DNA of 64,000 nt from UPXZ01 sp964568675. Lineage in GTDB: Bacteria; Bacteroidota; Bacteroidia; Bacteroidales; Paludibacteraceae. Positions within the stretch are counted from its first letter, which is position 1. Each line of letters begins with the position of its first letter. The stretch lies in NCBI GenBank assembly GCA_964568675.1, contig CAZMQV010000004.1, positions 1-64,000 on the forward strand, read 5' to 3'. This document shows positions 16,197-24,982 of the stretch, piece by piece. The notes beneath the pieces were generated by a model that saw nothing but the letters and a program-made list of their open reading frames with translations, did not search any database and had not been told where the DNA came from. The position numbers and the translations under genes were made by a program.

Positions 16197-19100
16197 TCAA
16201 ATCTTCACCACTTTGAATGTTTTATTTCGAATAGAAATCAAAAAAACTCCAGCCGGAAAACCATTCAACGATAATTTCTGCTCTTTGGCGCTAAGCATGA
16301 TCGATTTAAGCAAAACTCCATTGACATTTCGGATTTCCAAAGGAGCTGAAAAATCAGACTTAACATAGACCCACTCACGCGCAATGAGTGGAAAAACCTG
16401 AACTGACTCATCTTTCAGACGTTCAATCGCCGTATTCACACCATATTTCAACACGGTGAGCGTGGGATGTAAATTAAAGTCAAGGTTTTCTTTTGAAGCC
16501 AGGTTTACAGTGCCTGCGCCTCCCGAAGCCCGCTGACTTTGCGTTACACTCAACGAAATTTCCTTATTACCTTTGGCATATTCATTTAGAGCGTATTGCG
16601 TAAGGTCTATAAGCATGTACTTTTGAGGGTCGAAAAACGATGGGGCAACAAAACCGGGAATTTGCTGAAGTAGCACACCATTTGCAGGGCGGTTATTAAA
16701 ACTAATGGTTTTCTCCATCCATGATGTTGTAGGCACAGCATAAAAATAGATTTCAGCAGTATTGGCTGTTAATCCACTACTGCTAACATTGACATTTACA
16801 GCAACTTTGGTGTTTACCAAGCCGGACGAAGTTTTATCCAAATCAGCGATTGAAAACTTAAAGTAGCCGGATCGGTCATATCCGGCATCATCTTTTTTTA
16901 TCACTACAAGCGATTCAGTGCTGTAATTATCATTCCCATAGCTTCCATTTCTCACATAGGTATCAGCCAGGGCCACACGCTCGTAAGCTTGAAAATCATC
17001 CATTACATTCACACGACATTGTGCCGTATGCTCGCCATCGGCAGTTGTTGCAGACACAATAGCCTCTCCTCTTGAACATGGCGTCAGGATACCATTTTTC
17101 ACTTTTACCACATTTTCGTTACTACTTTGCCAGGTGAGGTTCGTTTTGACAGCACCTTGAGGTATAAATTCAGGTGAAAGCGATGCGATTGGGTTTTGAA
17201 CCGTAATCTGAATTTCGGAAGGCAATGTCATACCTAAAAGCGAGATATCGGGACCCGAATTCACACCATAAGGCGTGGCTTCGGCAGGTGAATGTGGCAA
17301 TGCGGCAGGAAGCACCTGCGGAAGATTGGATACCGTAATTTGAAAAACATCTCCGGCGGCAGTATCAAATTCAATTAAACCGGTCTCGCTATCAAGGGTC
17401 GTAAAATCGGAACTTCCGGCTCCAAGCTTTATCAATTGTAAGTTATTCAGGCTCATACCTGTCTGCAAGCGACACACACCTCCTTTTTCACTTTCAATTT
17501 GCACAAAAACAGTTTTACCGTTGGCACGCGAAGCGCTGACAACAAAAGCTCCTTCGGCTCGAAGATTGATAAATGAAGCTTCCGCCCAGTTTGACGGCAC
17601 TCCGTGAAACAATCTGATTTTGCCACCCCACGATTGCAAATACAAATCGTGGAGCGAAGCCACAGCCGCCAAAGGCGTTTCAATCACAGGTCCGGATTCT
17701 TTATAAAGCGTATTGGGTTGAATGTACTTTTCCAGTAATGACTGCAATTGCTTGACCGCACGAGTGCCATCTCCCATACTCGAATACATTGCCGAGGAGC
17801 CTGTGAATGAATAGCCTTGCAATGCACCGGTTTGACTTTGCCAATTGTTAATACTTTTAGCAATTAAGCTTTGATTAGCTTCCTGCTCCCAATGAATAGT
17901 ATAAAACGGATAAATCATCATCAAATGCGAATAGTGTCTGTGAGAGCTTGTCAAATTTACTCCCTTACCAATCATATAGCCTCGCGACGCGTCAACAGGG
18001 TAATCAATCAGATTGTTAAGAAAATCTTCCCAATGCGCCTCTTTATTGTCGTTCAAATTGTATTTACGATTGATATCGAGCAAGGTTTCGAGCCCCCAGC
18101 GAAGGCAAGCCAGGTCATAATTGCAATCCTCTGCCGGCAAATACTCGGGCGAAGCGGTAAGTGGCAGATGATATTTTCCATCCGCTCCTTTTGTTCGGAT
18201 AAACGAATAGTAAGCGATACTCTTTTTCAACAAAGGGAAAAACTTATCTTTCAACTCTTCAATCCGGTTATTGTAAATGCAATATTGCCAATAATAGAAG
18301 AGCAACCAGGTCATGTTGCCAACTTCATACTGATTCGACTCGGCCGAAGTAGGGCTTAAGAAACTTTTCAGATGATAGGAAGTGGAACGCCCCATCACAA
18401 TGGCTTCGGAGCGCCACTCGGTGTTGTGAACATTGTTTTGGAGATTCACAATATTATCGTTGAATGCTTTCCAAAGTGGTTTCGAAAAATCGGAGCGATT
18501 ACCCGCGAATAGCCACGAATAGCTAAGCTGCGTATTCAGGTTCATCCAGATTGCAGGCCAGGGAGTATTGTCGCGCGCCCATGGACCTTGTAAATCGACA
18601 ATAAACTTGTCGGGACGTGTTAAGCAAGCAAATTTATAAATCTGTGCCCAGTAAAAACTCTCAAACTTGCTTTCCGGGAAACTGATAAAACTCATTGGAT
18701 AATAATCGTGCCACCACTGCTTATGCGTATTTTCTAAAGTAGCGACAGGGGTATTCAAGCATTCGTCGATGGTCTGTTTAGCAACAGCAATAGCTACGGC
18801 GCTGGTTTTTTCCTGCGAAACGGTGATGACAATTCGGCGTTTGCTATCAGTTTTAATCTCCTTCCAGGCTACAACATAACTTAGCCCGGCAACCAGCTCC
18901 TGAACCGAAAAATTGTAATCATTCTCTTTGATTAGCTGAACTGCCGGATTTGGACGTGAGGTATAATCAGCTAAATTCGACGGATGAGTTACCGCTGCTC
19001 CTGCCCGTGGACTTATTGCTTTAAGTGGATTCCAGCTCCAGTTATAATTTATTTCTTCGTCGGTAGCTTCGGTTTCGAAAAGTATGTAATTTTTTGTGGC

Positions 19101-19565
19101 ATGGACATAGGATTGAAAGTTAATCTTTCCCTTGTTCGTAATCAACGTACCTTTATTAATCGCGTCGTAGAGCGAAAGACGCATTTTTTCGGAAGCTACC
19201 ACGCCAACCGGAGCGATTTGAAAATAACCAATCGGCAAGCGCCCGTTGTCGTACAAATTACCGATTTTATAGGGATATTCTTCATCTGTCAGCGCGCCTC
19301 TACCTTCTGTAACGTCAACACGTCCAATATCCAGACGATATGCCGCAGTACCTGTTTTATAAAAGTTTGTTCCCAACAGCCCGTTTCCCATGATTGCGCC
19401 GGCATAGTAATCTGTTGTAATCCGATCCCAATACATATCATGTTGTGTCATAAATTTACCCCAGTCTATCGACTGGGTTGTAAGTTTATTTTGCGCGCCG
19501 ACTACAGAAAAGAATATGCAAAAAGCACATAACAATTTGAATTTGAATCTTCGTGTCTTCATCAT
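16197..19565 (-). CDS. GH95-like secreted glycoside hydrolase with CBM and T9SS domain
   Basis: The 1122-residue protein has a signal peptide (about 1-24), an N-terminal beta-sandwich and an (alpha/alpha)6 barrel resembling GH95 alpha-L-fucosidases. It has the paired Asn (N342, N344 in MNLNTQLSY) and an acid-type Glu474 in SPEY. Where GH95 enzymes have the catalytic Asp of the DGNFG motif, this protein reads VIETPLA (Glu629). A Big_2-like domain (about 805-860), a DNRLRE/CBM96-type domain (about 875-1045; ALADTYVRNGSYG) and a T9SS sorting domain follow. It probably removes an alpha-linked deoxy- or galacto-configured sugar, but specificity is open. It is transcribed from its own -7 box after the GH29 gene. 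Confidence 0.78.
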   Translation of the reverse strand: MMKTRRFKFKLLCAFCIFFSVVGAQNKLTTQSIDWGKFMTQHDMYWDRITTDYYAGAIMGNGLLGTNFYKTGTAAYRLDIGRVDVTEGRGALTDEEYPYKIGNLYDNGRLPIGYFQIAPVGVVASEKMRLSLYDAINKGTLITNKGKINFQSYVHATKNYILFETEATDEEINYNWSWNPLKAISPRAGAAVTHPSNLADYTSRPNPAVQLIKENDYNFSVQELVAGLSYVVAWKEIKTDSKRRIVITVSQEKTSAVAIAVAKQTIDECLNTPVATLENTHKQWWHDYYPMSFISFPESKFESFYWAQIYKFACLTRPDKFIVDLQGPWARDNTPWPAIWMNLNTQLSYSWLFAGNRSDFSKPLWKAFNDNIVNLQNNVHNTEWRSEAIVMGRSTSYHLKSFLSPTSAESNQYEVGNMTWLLFYYWQYCIYNNRIEELKDKFFPLLKKSIAYYSFIRTKGADGKYHLPLTASPEYLPAEDCNYDLACLRWGLETLLDINRKYNLNDNKEAHWEDFLNNLIDYPVDASRGYMIGKGVNLTSSHRHYSHLMMIYPFYTIHWEQEANQSLIAKSINNWQSQTGALQGYSFTGSSAMYSSMGDGTRAVKQLQSLLEKYIQPNTLYKESGPVIETPLAAVASLHDLYLQSWGGKIRLFHGVPSNWAEASFINLRAEGAFVVSASRANGKTVFVQIESEKGGVCRLQTGMSLNNLQLIKLGAGSSDFTTLDSETGLIEFDTAAGDVFQITVSNLPQVLPAALPHSPAEATPYGVNSGPDISLLGMTLPSEIQITVQNPIASLSPEFIPQGAVKTNLTWQSSNENVVKVKNGILTPCSRGEAIVSATTADGEHTAQCRVNVMDDFQAYERVALADTYVRNGSYGNDNYSTESLVVIKKDDAGYDRSGYFKFSIADLDKTSSGLVNTKVAVNVNVSSSGLTANTAEIYFYAVPTTSWMEKTISFNNRPANGVLLQQIPGFVAPSFFDPQKYMLIDLTQYALNEYAKGNKEISLSVTQSQRASGGAGTVNLASKENLDFNLHPTLTVLKYGVNTAIERLKDESVQVFPLIAREWVYVKSDFSAPLEIRNVNGVLLKSIMLSAKEQKLSLNGFPAGVFLISIRNKTFKVVKI

Positions 19566-19647
19566 AGATTTATTGTTTACAGAATGAATGATTTAAAAAA
19601 TTATTGAATAATGTGTTTCGTTCGAATAAGCAAATGAAACGGCAAAA

Positions 19648-19655
19648 CAAACATA
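19648..19655 (-). promoter_or_regulatory. -7 box of the GH95-like gene
   Basis: The minus strand reads TATGTTTG, an exact TAnnTTTG match, 83 bases upstream of the start codon at 19565. No exact -33 TTTG lies at the standard spacing. Confidence 0.5.
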
Positions 19656-19791
19656 CGAATTGCATTTGAATATTGAAAACATATCAGACGGCATGGACAC
19701 TCATTTGGAGTATTACAACATCAAATACGGAAAATAATGGTATGTGCATACCGCATCAAGAGGCTAAGTGGACTTGGTGATTAGGGTATGG

Positions 19792-19839
19792 AAAAAAATC
19801 AACAAACCACCACTTGTATCGATAACCGGAAGTGGCAGT
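19792..19839 (-). terminator. Probable terminator of the GH29 gene
   Basis: CAAAC and CCACTT segments pair with AAGTGG and GTTTG across a two-base internal mismatch. On the minus strand the structure is followed, two bases on, by seven T (complement of 19792-19798). It lies about 75 bases beyond the GH29 stop codon. Confidence 0.55.
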
Positions 19840-19915
19840 TTGTCTTTGTTGAGATGTGTGTGTATTTTTGACTTTGAACAATCGTCAAATAAAATAATAT
19901 CAATCGGGAGAAAAA

Positions 19916-21454
19916 CTAAGTGAGCGCTTGTTGATATTGCTCAACATCACCTTTATTTATCTCTTTTAACTCAATTTCTATGACGAATGCTGAAGTGGAT
20001 TTTTGTTGACTTTTTGGGATTAAAAGATCATAATAAACCGCGCCGTTTTTGTCGCGATAATAGCTTGACCGCTTACCGCCACCATTCATTTTCACTTTTT
20101 CACCGTTTGACAATACCGATGCTTTTGTGATAAAATAGATGGTTTCTTTATTTTTAGTTGCCGGTATTTTCACGCGCAACATATTGTTTACAGGTTTGTG
20201 AAACACCGTGAGATATATTTTATCACCTTTTTGTGTAGAGTGTCCCCAGTCTTGCTTTTCGAGGATAGAGCGTCGCACACCTTGCACTGCATCTTTGTTC
20301 TTTGCCATCCATTTTCCCATCTCTTTTGCAATATTCACTTCTTCTTTACGGATATTTCCCTTTCCATCGGGACCGAAATTGACCACAAAATTGCCATTCA
20401 TGGAGTTGGCGCGCGCCATCATCTCAATCAGGTCATAAGGGGTTTTCACATAAGTGAGCGACCAGTCGGAGTGGTAGCCCCACTGATTTTCGGGAATAGT
20501 CATCACGCAGTCCCAATCAAAACCTTTGGTTTCGGCAAAGTCCTTTGGTAAATTGCGCTCATAACGTTGGTCGTAGTCATCTATCAGATTGCCGTTGGCA
20601 TCTTGATGGCGGTTGCCCAATTCGTCGGAACGAAAACGACTTCCAATAATCAATCCGGGATGTTTGGCACGAAGCTCCAACCCAAGTGTATCGACCCAAG
20701 CGGCATTCTTCACCCAAGCCACATCCCAAGAGCCATCGAACCACAAGCCTTTAATTGCTTTGTAATTATCCAGAAGCTCCAGCAATTGATTGCGGGTAAA
20801 CGTCTTAAACTCTTCATATTTCAGTTCTTGCTCTTTGGAAGCGAACGGATTATAATTTTCCCGAGCCTGAAATTTCTTTTTCACATCGGCCGAGTTGATA
20901 TTTCCACCCGACACATATCCGGGCTGACTCCAGTCGATAATAGAGAAATAAAGATAAACATCAATGCCTTCGGCAGTGTAGGCATCGACCAATTCCTTCA
21001 CAATGTCCTTTTTATAGGGCGTGTTGGCAATTGTGTAATTGGTATATTTGCTTGGCCACATACAAAATCCATCGTGATGTTTTGTAGTGAATATCAGATA
21101 TTTGACACCCATTTCTTTTGCTAATTTCGCCCACTCTTTCGCGCTGAAATTAACGGGATTAAACTCCTTGTAGAGCTTATCATATACTTCGTTGGGAATT
21201 TCGCCCCACGAACGAATCCACTCGGCGGCGCCGGTATATGTTTTGCCATTCCAGGTACCTCCGGGCATGGCATAAACGCCCCAATGAATAAACTGTCCCA
21301 ATCCGTAGTCGCGCCAACGCTCCATATCTTTATCGGTGCGGTTTGTGGTGCTATGGGCGCCATGCTTTAGAGGAATAAATGGTTTTTGCTGTGCTGTAAG
21401 CCCGAAACTTATCAGAACTAATAGCACGAGCGCGAAAGATATTTTTTTTTCCAT
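19916..21454 (-). CDS. Alpha-L-fucosidase, GH29
   Basis: The 512-residue secreted enzyme has a signal peptide (about 1-21). The GH29 catalytic barrel shows GLGQFIHWGVYAMPGG, KYLIFTTKHHDGFCMWPSKYTNY (the HHDGF signature) and the nucleophile Asp240 in GLWFDGSWD. It hydrolyses terminal alpha-L-fucosides with retention. The C-terminal beta domain is short and there is no T9SS domain, so it is probably periplasmic. It follows the GH2 gene by 79 bases on the same strand, as part of the side-chain-trimming group of this locus. GH29 also includes enzymes acting on other fuco-configured sugars. Confidence 0.9.
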   Translation of the reverse strand: MEKKISFALVLLVLISFGLTAQQKPFIPLKHGAHSTTNRTDKDMERWRDYGLGQFIHWGVYAMPGGTWNGKTYTGAAEWIRSWGEIPNEVYDKLYKEFNPVNFSAKEWAKLAKEMGVKYLIFTTKHHDGFCMWPSKYTNYTIANTPYKKDIVKELVDAYTAEGIDVYLYFSIIDWSQPGYVSGGNINSADVKKKFQARENYNPFASKEQELKYEEFKTFTRNQLLELLDNYKAIKGLWFDGSWDVAWVKNAAWVDTLGLELRAKHPGLIIGSRFRSDELGNRHQDANGNLIDDYDQRYERNLPKDFAETKGFDWDCVMTIPENQWGYHSDWSLTYVKTPYDLIEMMARANSMNGNFVVNFGPDGKGNIRKEEVNIAKEMGKWMAKNKDAVQGVRRSILEKQDWGHSTQKGDKIYLTVFHKPVNNMLRVKIPATKNKETIYFITKASVLSNGEKVKMNGGGKRSSYYRDKNGAVYYDLLIPKSQQKSTSAFVIEIELKEINKGDVEQYQQALT

Positions 21455-21533
21455 GATGAATTTATTTTTTTACATCCGTACTACTCAGTCCGAACTGAAG
21501 TTGACCGGATATTGATTAATTGTTTTTTGTTTG

Positions 21534-23651
21534 TTAAAGTCCGATGTGCTCCTTGAGTCGTATCTCCGGCGCATTGTTGTCCAGGTCTTTGAACTTTTCG
21601 GAATAATTCCAAACGATCTTGTCCGAAATAGTTTTTCCTTCGATTTTCACTTCCACTATATTTTCGCCCTCTTTTAATTCTACATCAGGAAAAATATAAT
21701 GCACATCGGTGTAGCCTTTTTTGAAAGCGACAATTTCTTTTCCATTAACATAAAGATGTGGAGTTCCCTGATTGGAATATACCACCACGGGAGTGGTTTT
21801 ATTACCACGATTCACAACCCGTCGCTGTGTAATATACAGAACCGGTTCTTTGCTCCAGTTAGCCTTATACCAATAAAAAGGGTCTTTCTTTGTTTTACGG
21901 TCGAATGTTACCAAGCCTTTCATGTTGCGCGACTCCACCTTACCTTGCGATGACATGGGCGTGGCAAAATCGAATGTATTCCAAATGTAAGAGGCTAATA
22001 GTATCGGGTGACGCGAGATTACATTCCAATGCTCTTCATGAAAGCGGGTAGCAAATGATTCATTGTAGTCTTTGTCAAAACCACAGCAATCTCCACGATT
22101 TGACACCACCTCTTTCTGTTGATTTACATTGGCTTCCGTACCATATTCCGAAAAGATGATTTTATGATTTGGAAACTGATTTTCGACGCGATTCACCCAA
22201 GTTTGCAGGCTGTCAAGCGTACCGTTGTACCACCCGAAATATTGATTTATCCCTTGAATATCCGCGTTGTTGTTCACCTCATGATCCACCTTATTGTATC
22301 CACTCACCGACACCGTATAGCGATTAGGATCTTCGGTTTTTGCCAAATCATTCAGCTCTTGTGTGAGCTGAATCACATAATTTCCAGGCGAATAAACCTC
22401 ATTGTGTAAACCCCAAACATAGATTGATGGATGATTGTAACTCTGACGAATGAGTTCGGTGAGTTGTTGCTTGGCGTTGTTGGCTTCTTGTGTCGTTACG
22501 CGGTTCACAAATGGTATTTCAGCCCACACCATCAACCCAATGCTGTCGCATTTGGAATAGAAGTAATCGGATTGCTGATAATGCGCCAGGCGAATGGTGG
22601 TGGCTCCTATTTCTTTGATTATCTCCAGATCCGTATCGTGATTTTTGTTACTCAGCGCACTACCCAACTCCCACCAATCTTGATGGCGGCACACACCATA
22701 CATCGGTACCTTTTTCCCATTCAAGTACATGCCATCGGCTGTTTTCAGTTCGAAACTTCGAAATCCGAGTGGCTGCACTACCTCGTCAATCACCTTTTCG
22801 TTTTTGAGTAGCTGCACCACCGTTTTGTAAAGATAGGGGTCGTCCAATCCTTGCCACAAATGCGGTTTTTTGATTTTCATCGTTTGCGATACCACTTCAC
22901 GCCCCTGCGACTGAAGCGCGACAGGAGATGTCATACTCCATTTTACGGCTCCATCTTTTTCGTAAATGCTTGTTCTTATACTGATTTTCTCGGGCTGCAT
23001 GGCGCGATTATCAATTTTCACTTTCACGGTTAAATCGGCCGACTTAGCAGTAACATTGCTCTGTGTAAGATACACGCCGGACGACGCGTAATCGGTAACT
23101 GCTATATTGATTTTTTCAGTAGCTATTAGCTCCACCGGGCGGTATATACCTCCATAAACACCAAACAAACGATGATTTACGGGTATTACTTCCGGATTTG
23201 ACTTGTTGTCCACTTTCACGCGCAGTTCGTTTGGTTTGCCAAAGACGAGCAGATCAGTAATTTCAAAAGCGAAAGCGGAATAGCCTCCGGCATGATTTCC
23301 TGCCAATTTCTTATTCACCATCACTTCGGCAATGGCAGCCACTCCTTCGAAACGAAGAAATACTCTTTTTCCTTTCAAAGCGTTGTCGGGTGTAAACGTT
23401 TTTTTATAATATGCCACACCTTCGTAAAAATCGTTTCGTTTGGTTTGCATATCTACATTATTCCAGGTGTGTGGCACTTTGATTTTTTCCCACACCGAAA
23501 GGCTGTCCGGCATTCCTTTGAAAAACTCCCAATTGCTATTGAAAGATGCACGGTAGCGCACGCTCCCTTTTTTCAAATCCGTGGCATTTGTATTTGTCGA
23601 AATTAGCATTAGCAAAATTCCCAACAAAAGCGTTGTAATTTTCAATTTCAT
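21534..23651 (-). CDS. GH2 glycoside hydrolase (beta-galactosidase-like)
   Basis: The 705-residue protein has a signal peptide (about 1-23). The GH2 sugar-binding domain (SNWEFFKG, KVPHTWNNVD), immunoglobulin-like domain and TIM barrel carry the acid/base Glu418 in YVWGLHNEVY and the nucleophile Glu502 in IIFSEYGTEA. A C-terminal DUF4982-like domain follows (about 610-680; TPHLYVNGKEI). It would cleave a beta-linked galactose or glucuronic acid residue; the sequence does not settle which. It lies 35 bases after GH105 and 79 before GH29, probably in one operon, and is likely periplasmic. Confidence 0.88.
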   Translation of the reverse strand: MKLKITTLLLGILLMLISTNTNATDLKKGSVRYRASFNSNWEFFKGMPDSLSVWEKIKVPHTWNNVDMQTKRNDFYEGVAYYKKTFTPDNALKGKRVFLRFEGVAAIAEVMVNKKLAGNHAGGYSAFAFEITDLLVFGKPNELRVKVDNKSNPEVIPVNHRLFGVYGGIYRPVELIATEKINIAVTDYASSGVYLTQSNVTAKSADLTVKVKIDNRAMQPEKISIRTSIYEKDGAVKWSMTSPVALQSQGREVVSQTMKIKKPHLWQGLDDPYLYKTVVQLLKNEKVIDEVVQPLGFRSFELKTADGMYLNGKKVPMYGVCRHQDWWELGSALSNKNHDTDLEIIKEIGATTIRLAHYQQSDYFYSKCDSIGLMVWAEIPFVNRVTTQEANNAKQQLTELIRQSYNHPSIYVWGLHNEVYSPGNYVIQLTQELNDLAKTEDPNRYTVSVSGYNKVDHEVNNNADIQGINQYFGWYNGTLDSLQTWVNRVENQFPNHKIIFSEYGTEANVNQQKEVVSNRGDCCGFDKDYNESFATRFHEEHWNVISRHPILLASYIWNTFDFATPMSSQGKVESRNMKGLVTFDRKTKKDPFYWYKANWSKEPVLYITQRRVVNRGNKTTPVVVYSNQGTPHLYVNGKEIVAFKKGYTDVHYIFPDVELKEGENIVEVKIEGKTISDKIVWNYSEKFKDLDNNAPEIRLKEHIGL

Positions 23652-23686
23652 ATTATTTTTTTATTAGATTATTCTATTGACATGCA

Positions 23687-24838
23687 TTATTTTGCCATTT
23701 TGTAAACTTCGCTTCCTGCCATTAAAAATGCTCCTACGCCATACACGGCTGTCATATCGGCTGTTACTTTACGCGGGTCGGCGCCGATAGGCTGTACATA
23801 TCCAAGCCGACCATCTTTATTTATGACCGAGGTTAACGCATGCCACGATTTCATTATTGCCGGTTCGAAAACTTGCTTATCAAGATATTTGTTGTTCACC
23901 CCATAGGCCATGGCATAAGTGATAAGTGCGGTGGCGCTTGTTTCGGGCGATGGGTAGCTTTCCGGATCCAGTAAACTGGCGTGCCAAAAACCTTTCTTAT
24001 CCTGATAGCGAAGCAGGCTAGTGAGCATCTCTTTCGATAAATTTTCATAAAAACTACGCTCGGGCCAACCTGGTCCAAGATTTTTCAGCATATTGACAAT
24101 GCCGGCTACAACCCAACCATTGCCTCTTCCCCAAAACACTTTTTCTCCATTCTTTTCCAGTTTGTCAAAATAGCTATCGTCGCGAAAGAACAAGGCATTC
24201 TCTTTGTCATACAGATGATTGTATGTAGCCTGAAATTCATTAAACATAAAATTGATATAACGCCGGTCTCCGGTTTCGTTATAAAGTCGCACATACACCC
24301 TTGGCGCCATGAACAGTGCGTCGCACCATGTCCAACGTTGCTTGTTGTTGGACTTCATGCTTTCGCGAGGAGGATTGTCGAGTATGTAGTTGGCGCGACT
24401 TTTAACCGACTCGAGCATCACGGGTTCTCTAAACCGACGATACATCTCCAAGTAAAAATTACCAATTGCCAATTCGTCGGCGTGATAAAGCCCGATACTC
24501 TGATGGGTAGCGAAATTGGCTGGTACTTTCCATGAATTTTCCGTAGCCAGCTTATTCAACCAATCGAAATACTGCTCATTTGCAGAGGCATTAGCCCAAT
24601 CAAACAGCCCCATATATAACACGGCGTTAGTCCAGGCGTCCACTCCATAATCGTGAAGATAAGCTCCGGAACCGGAAGTTGCATACTTAAAGTTATTCAT
24701 CTGCCAATCAGCCGTTTTATTCACCACTTCCGCTACCTTGGGTCTGCTTAGGTTGCGCTGCGAACAAGCCATTGCCAGCATTGCGACTCCGATTAAAAAG
24801 AAAATTTTTATTTTTCCTGTAAAAAACAAATTGCACAT
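23687..24838 (-). CDS. Unsaturated uronyl hydrolase, GH105 family
   Basis: The 383-residue protein has an (alpha/alpha)6-barrel. The N-terminus MLAMACSQ is a lipobox, so it is probably a lipoprotein. Family motifs include WTWCDALFMAPRVY with the catalytic Asp173, FWGRGNGWVVAGI, and ETSATALITYAMAYG near the end. GH105/GH88 enzymes hydrate the double bond of the 4,5-unsaturated uronic acid that a polysaccharide lyase leaves at the non-reducing end, releasing the 5-keto-4-deoxyuronate used by KduI. This links the PL8 lyase to the kdu operon. It is the first gene of the GH105-GH2-GH29 group. Confidence 0.88.
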   Translation of the reverse strand: MCNLFFTGKIKIFFLIGVAMLAMACSQRNLSRPKVAEVVNKTADWQMNNFKYATSGSGAYLHDYGVDAWTNAVLYMGLFDWANASANEQYFDWLNKLATENSWKVPANFATHQSIGLYHADELAIGNFYLEMYRRFREPVMLESVKSRANYILDNPPRESMKSNNKQRWTWCDALFMAPRVYVRLYNETGDRRYINFMFNEFQATYNHLYDKENALFFRDDSYFDKLEKNGEKVFWGRGNGWVVAGIVNMLKNLGPGWPERSFYENLSKEMLTSLLRYQDKKGFWHASLLDPESYPSPETSATALITYAMAYGVNNKYLDKQVFEPAIMKSWHALTSVINKDGRLGYVQPIGADPRKVTADMTAVYGVGAFLMAGSEVYKMAK

Positions 24839-24869
24839 AGATATAATATTTTTGCTTGAAAGAACGTTG

Positions 24870-24877
24870 CAAAGATA
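24870..24877 (-). promoter_or_regulatory. -7 box of the GH105 operon
   Basis: The minus strand reads TATCTTTG, an exact TAnnTTTG match, 32 bases upstream of the GH105 start codon. No exact -33 element is seen, which is usual for genes needing an activator such as the adjacent HTCS. Confidence 0.55.
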
Positions 24878-24982
24878 CTTGTATCAGGCTACTTAGTATT
24901 TACTCTAATTATCAATTATTTTATCGGTTTCATCTGATTTCAACATACATATCCTATCACCGTAGCTCCAAAGCCAGTTTTT

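Larger units (their letters stand above)
19566..19915. other. Intergenic region between GH95-like and GH29 genes
   Basis: It holds the GH95-like promoter -7 box (19648-19655, minus) and a terminator-like hairpin after the GH29 gene (19792-19839, minus). The remainder, about 19660-19790, shows no coding frame or obvious structure. Confidence 0.55.
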
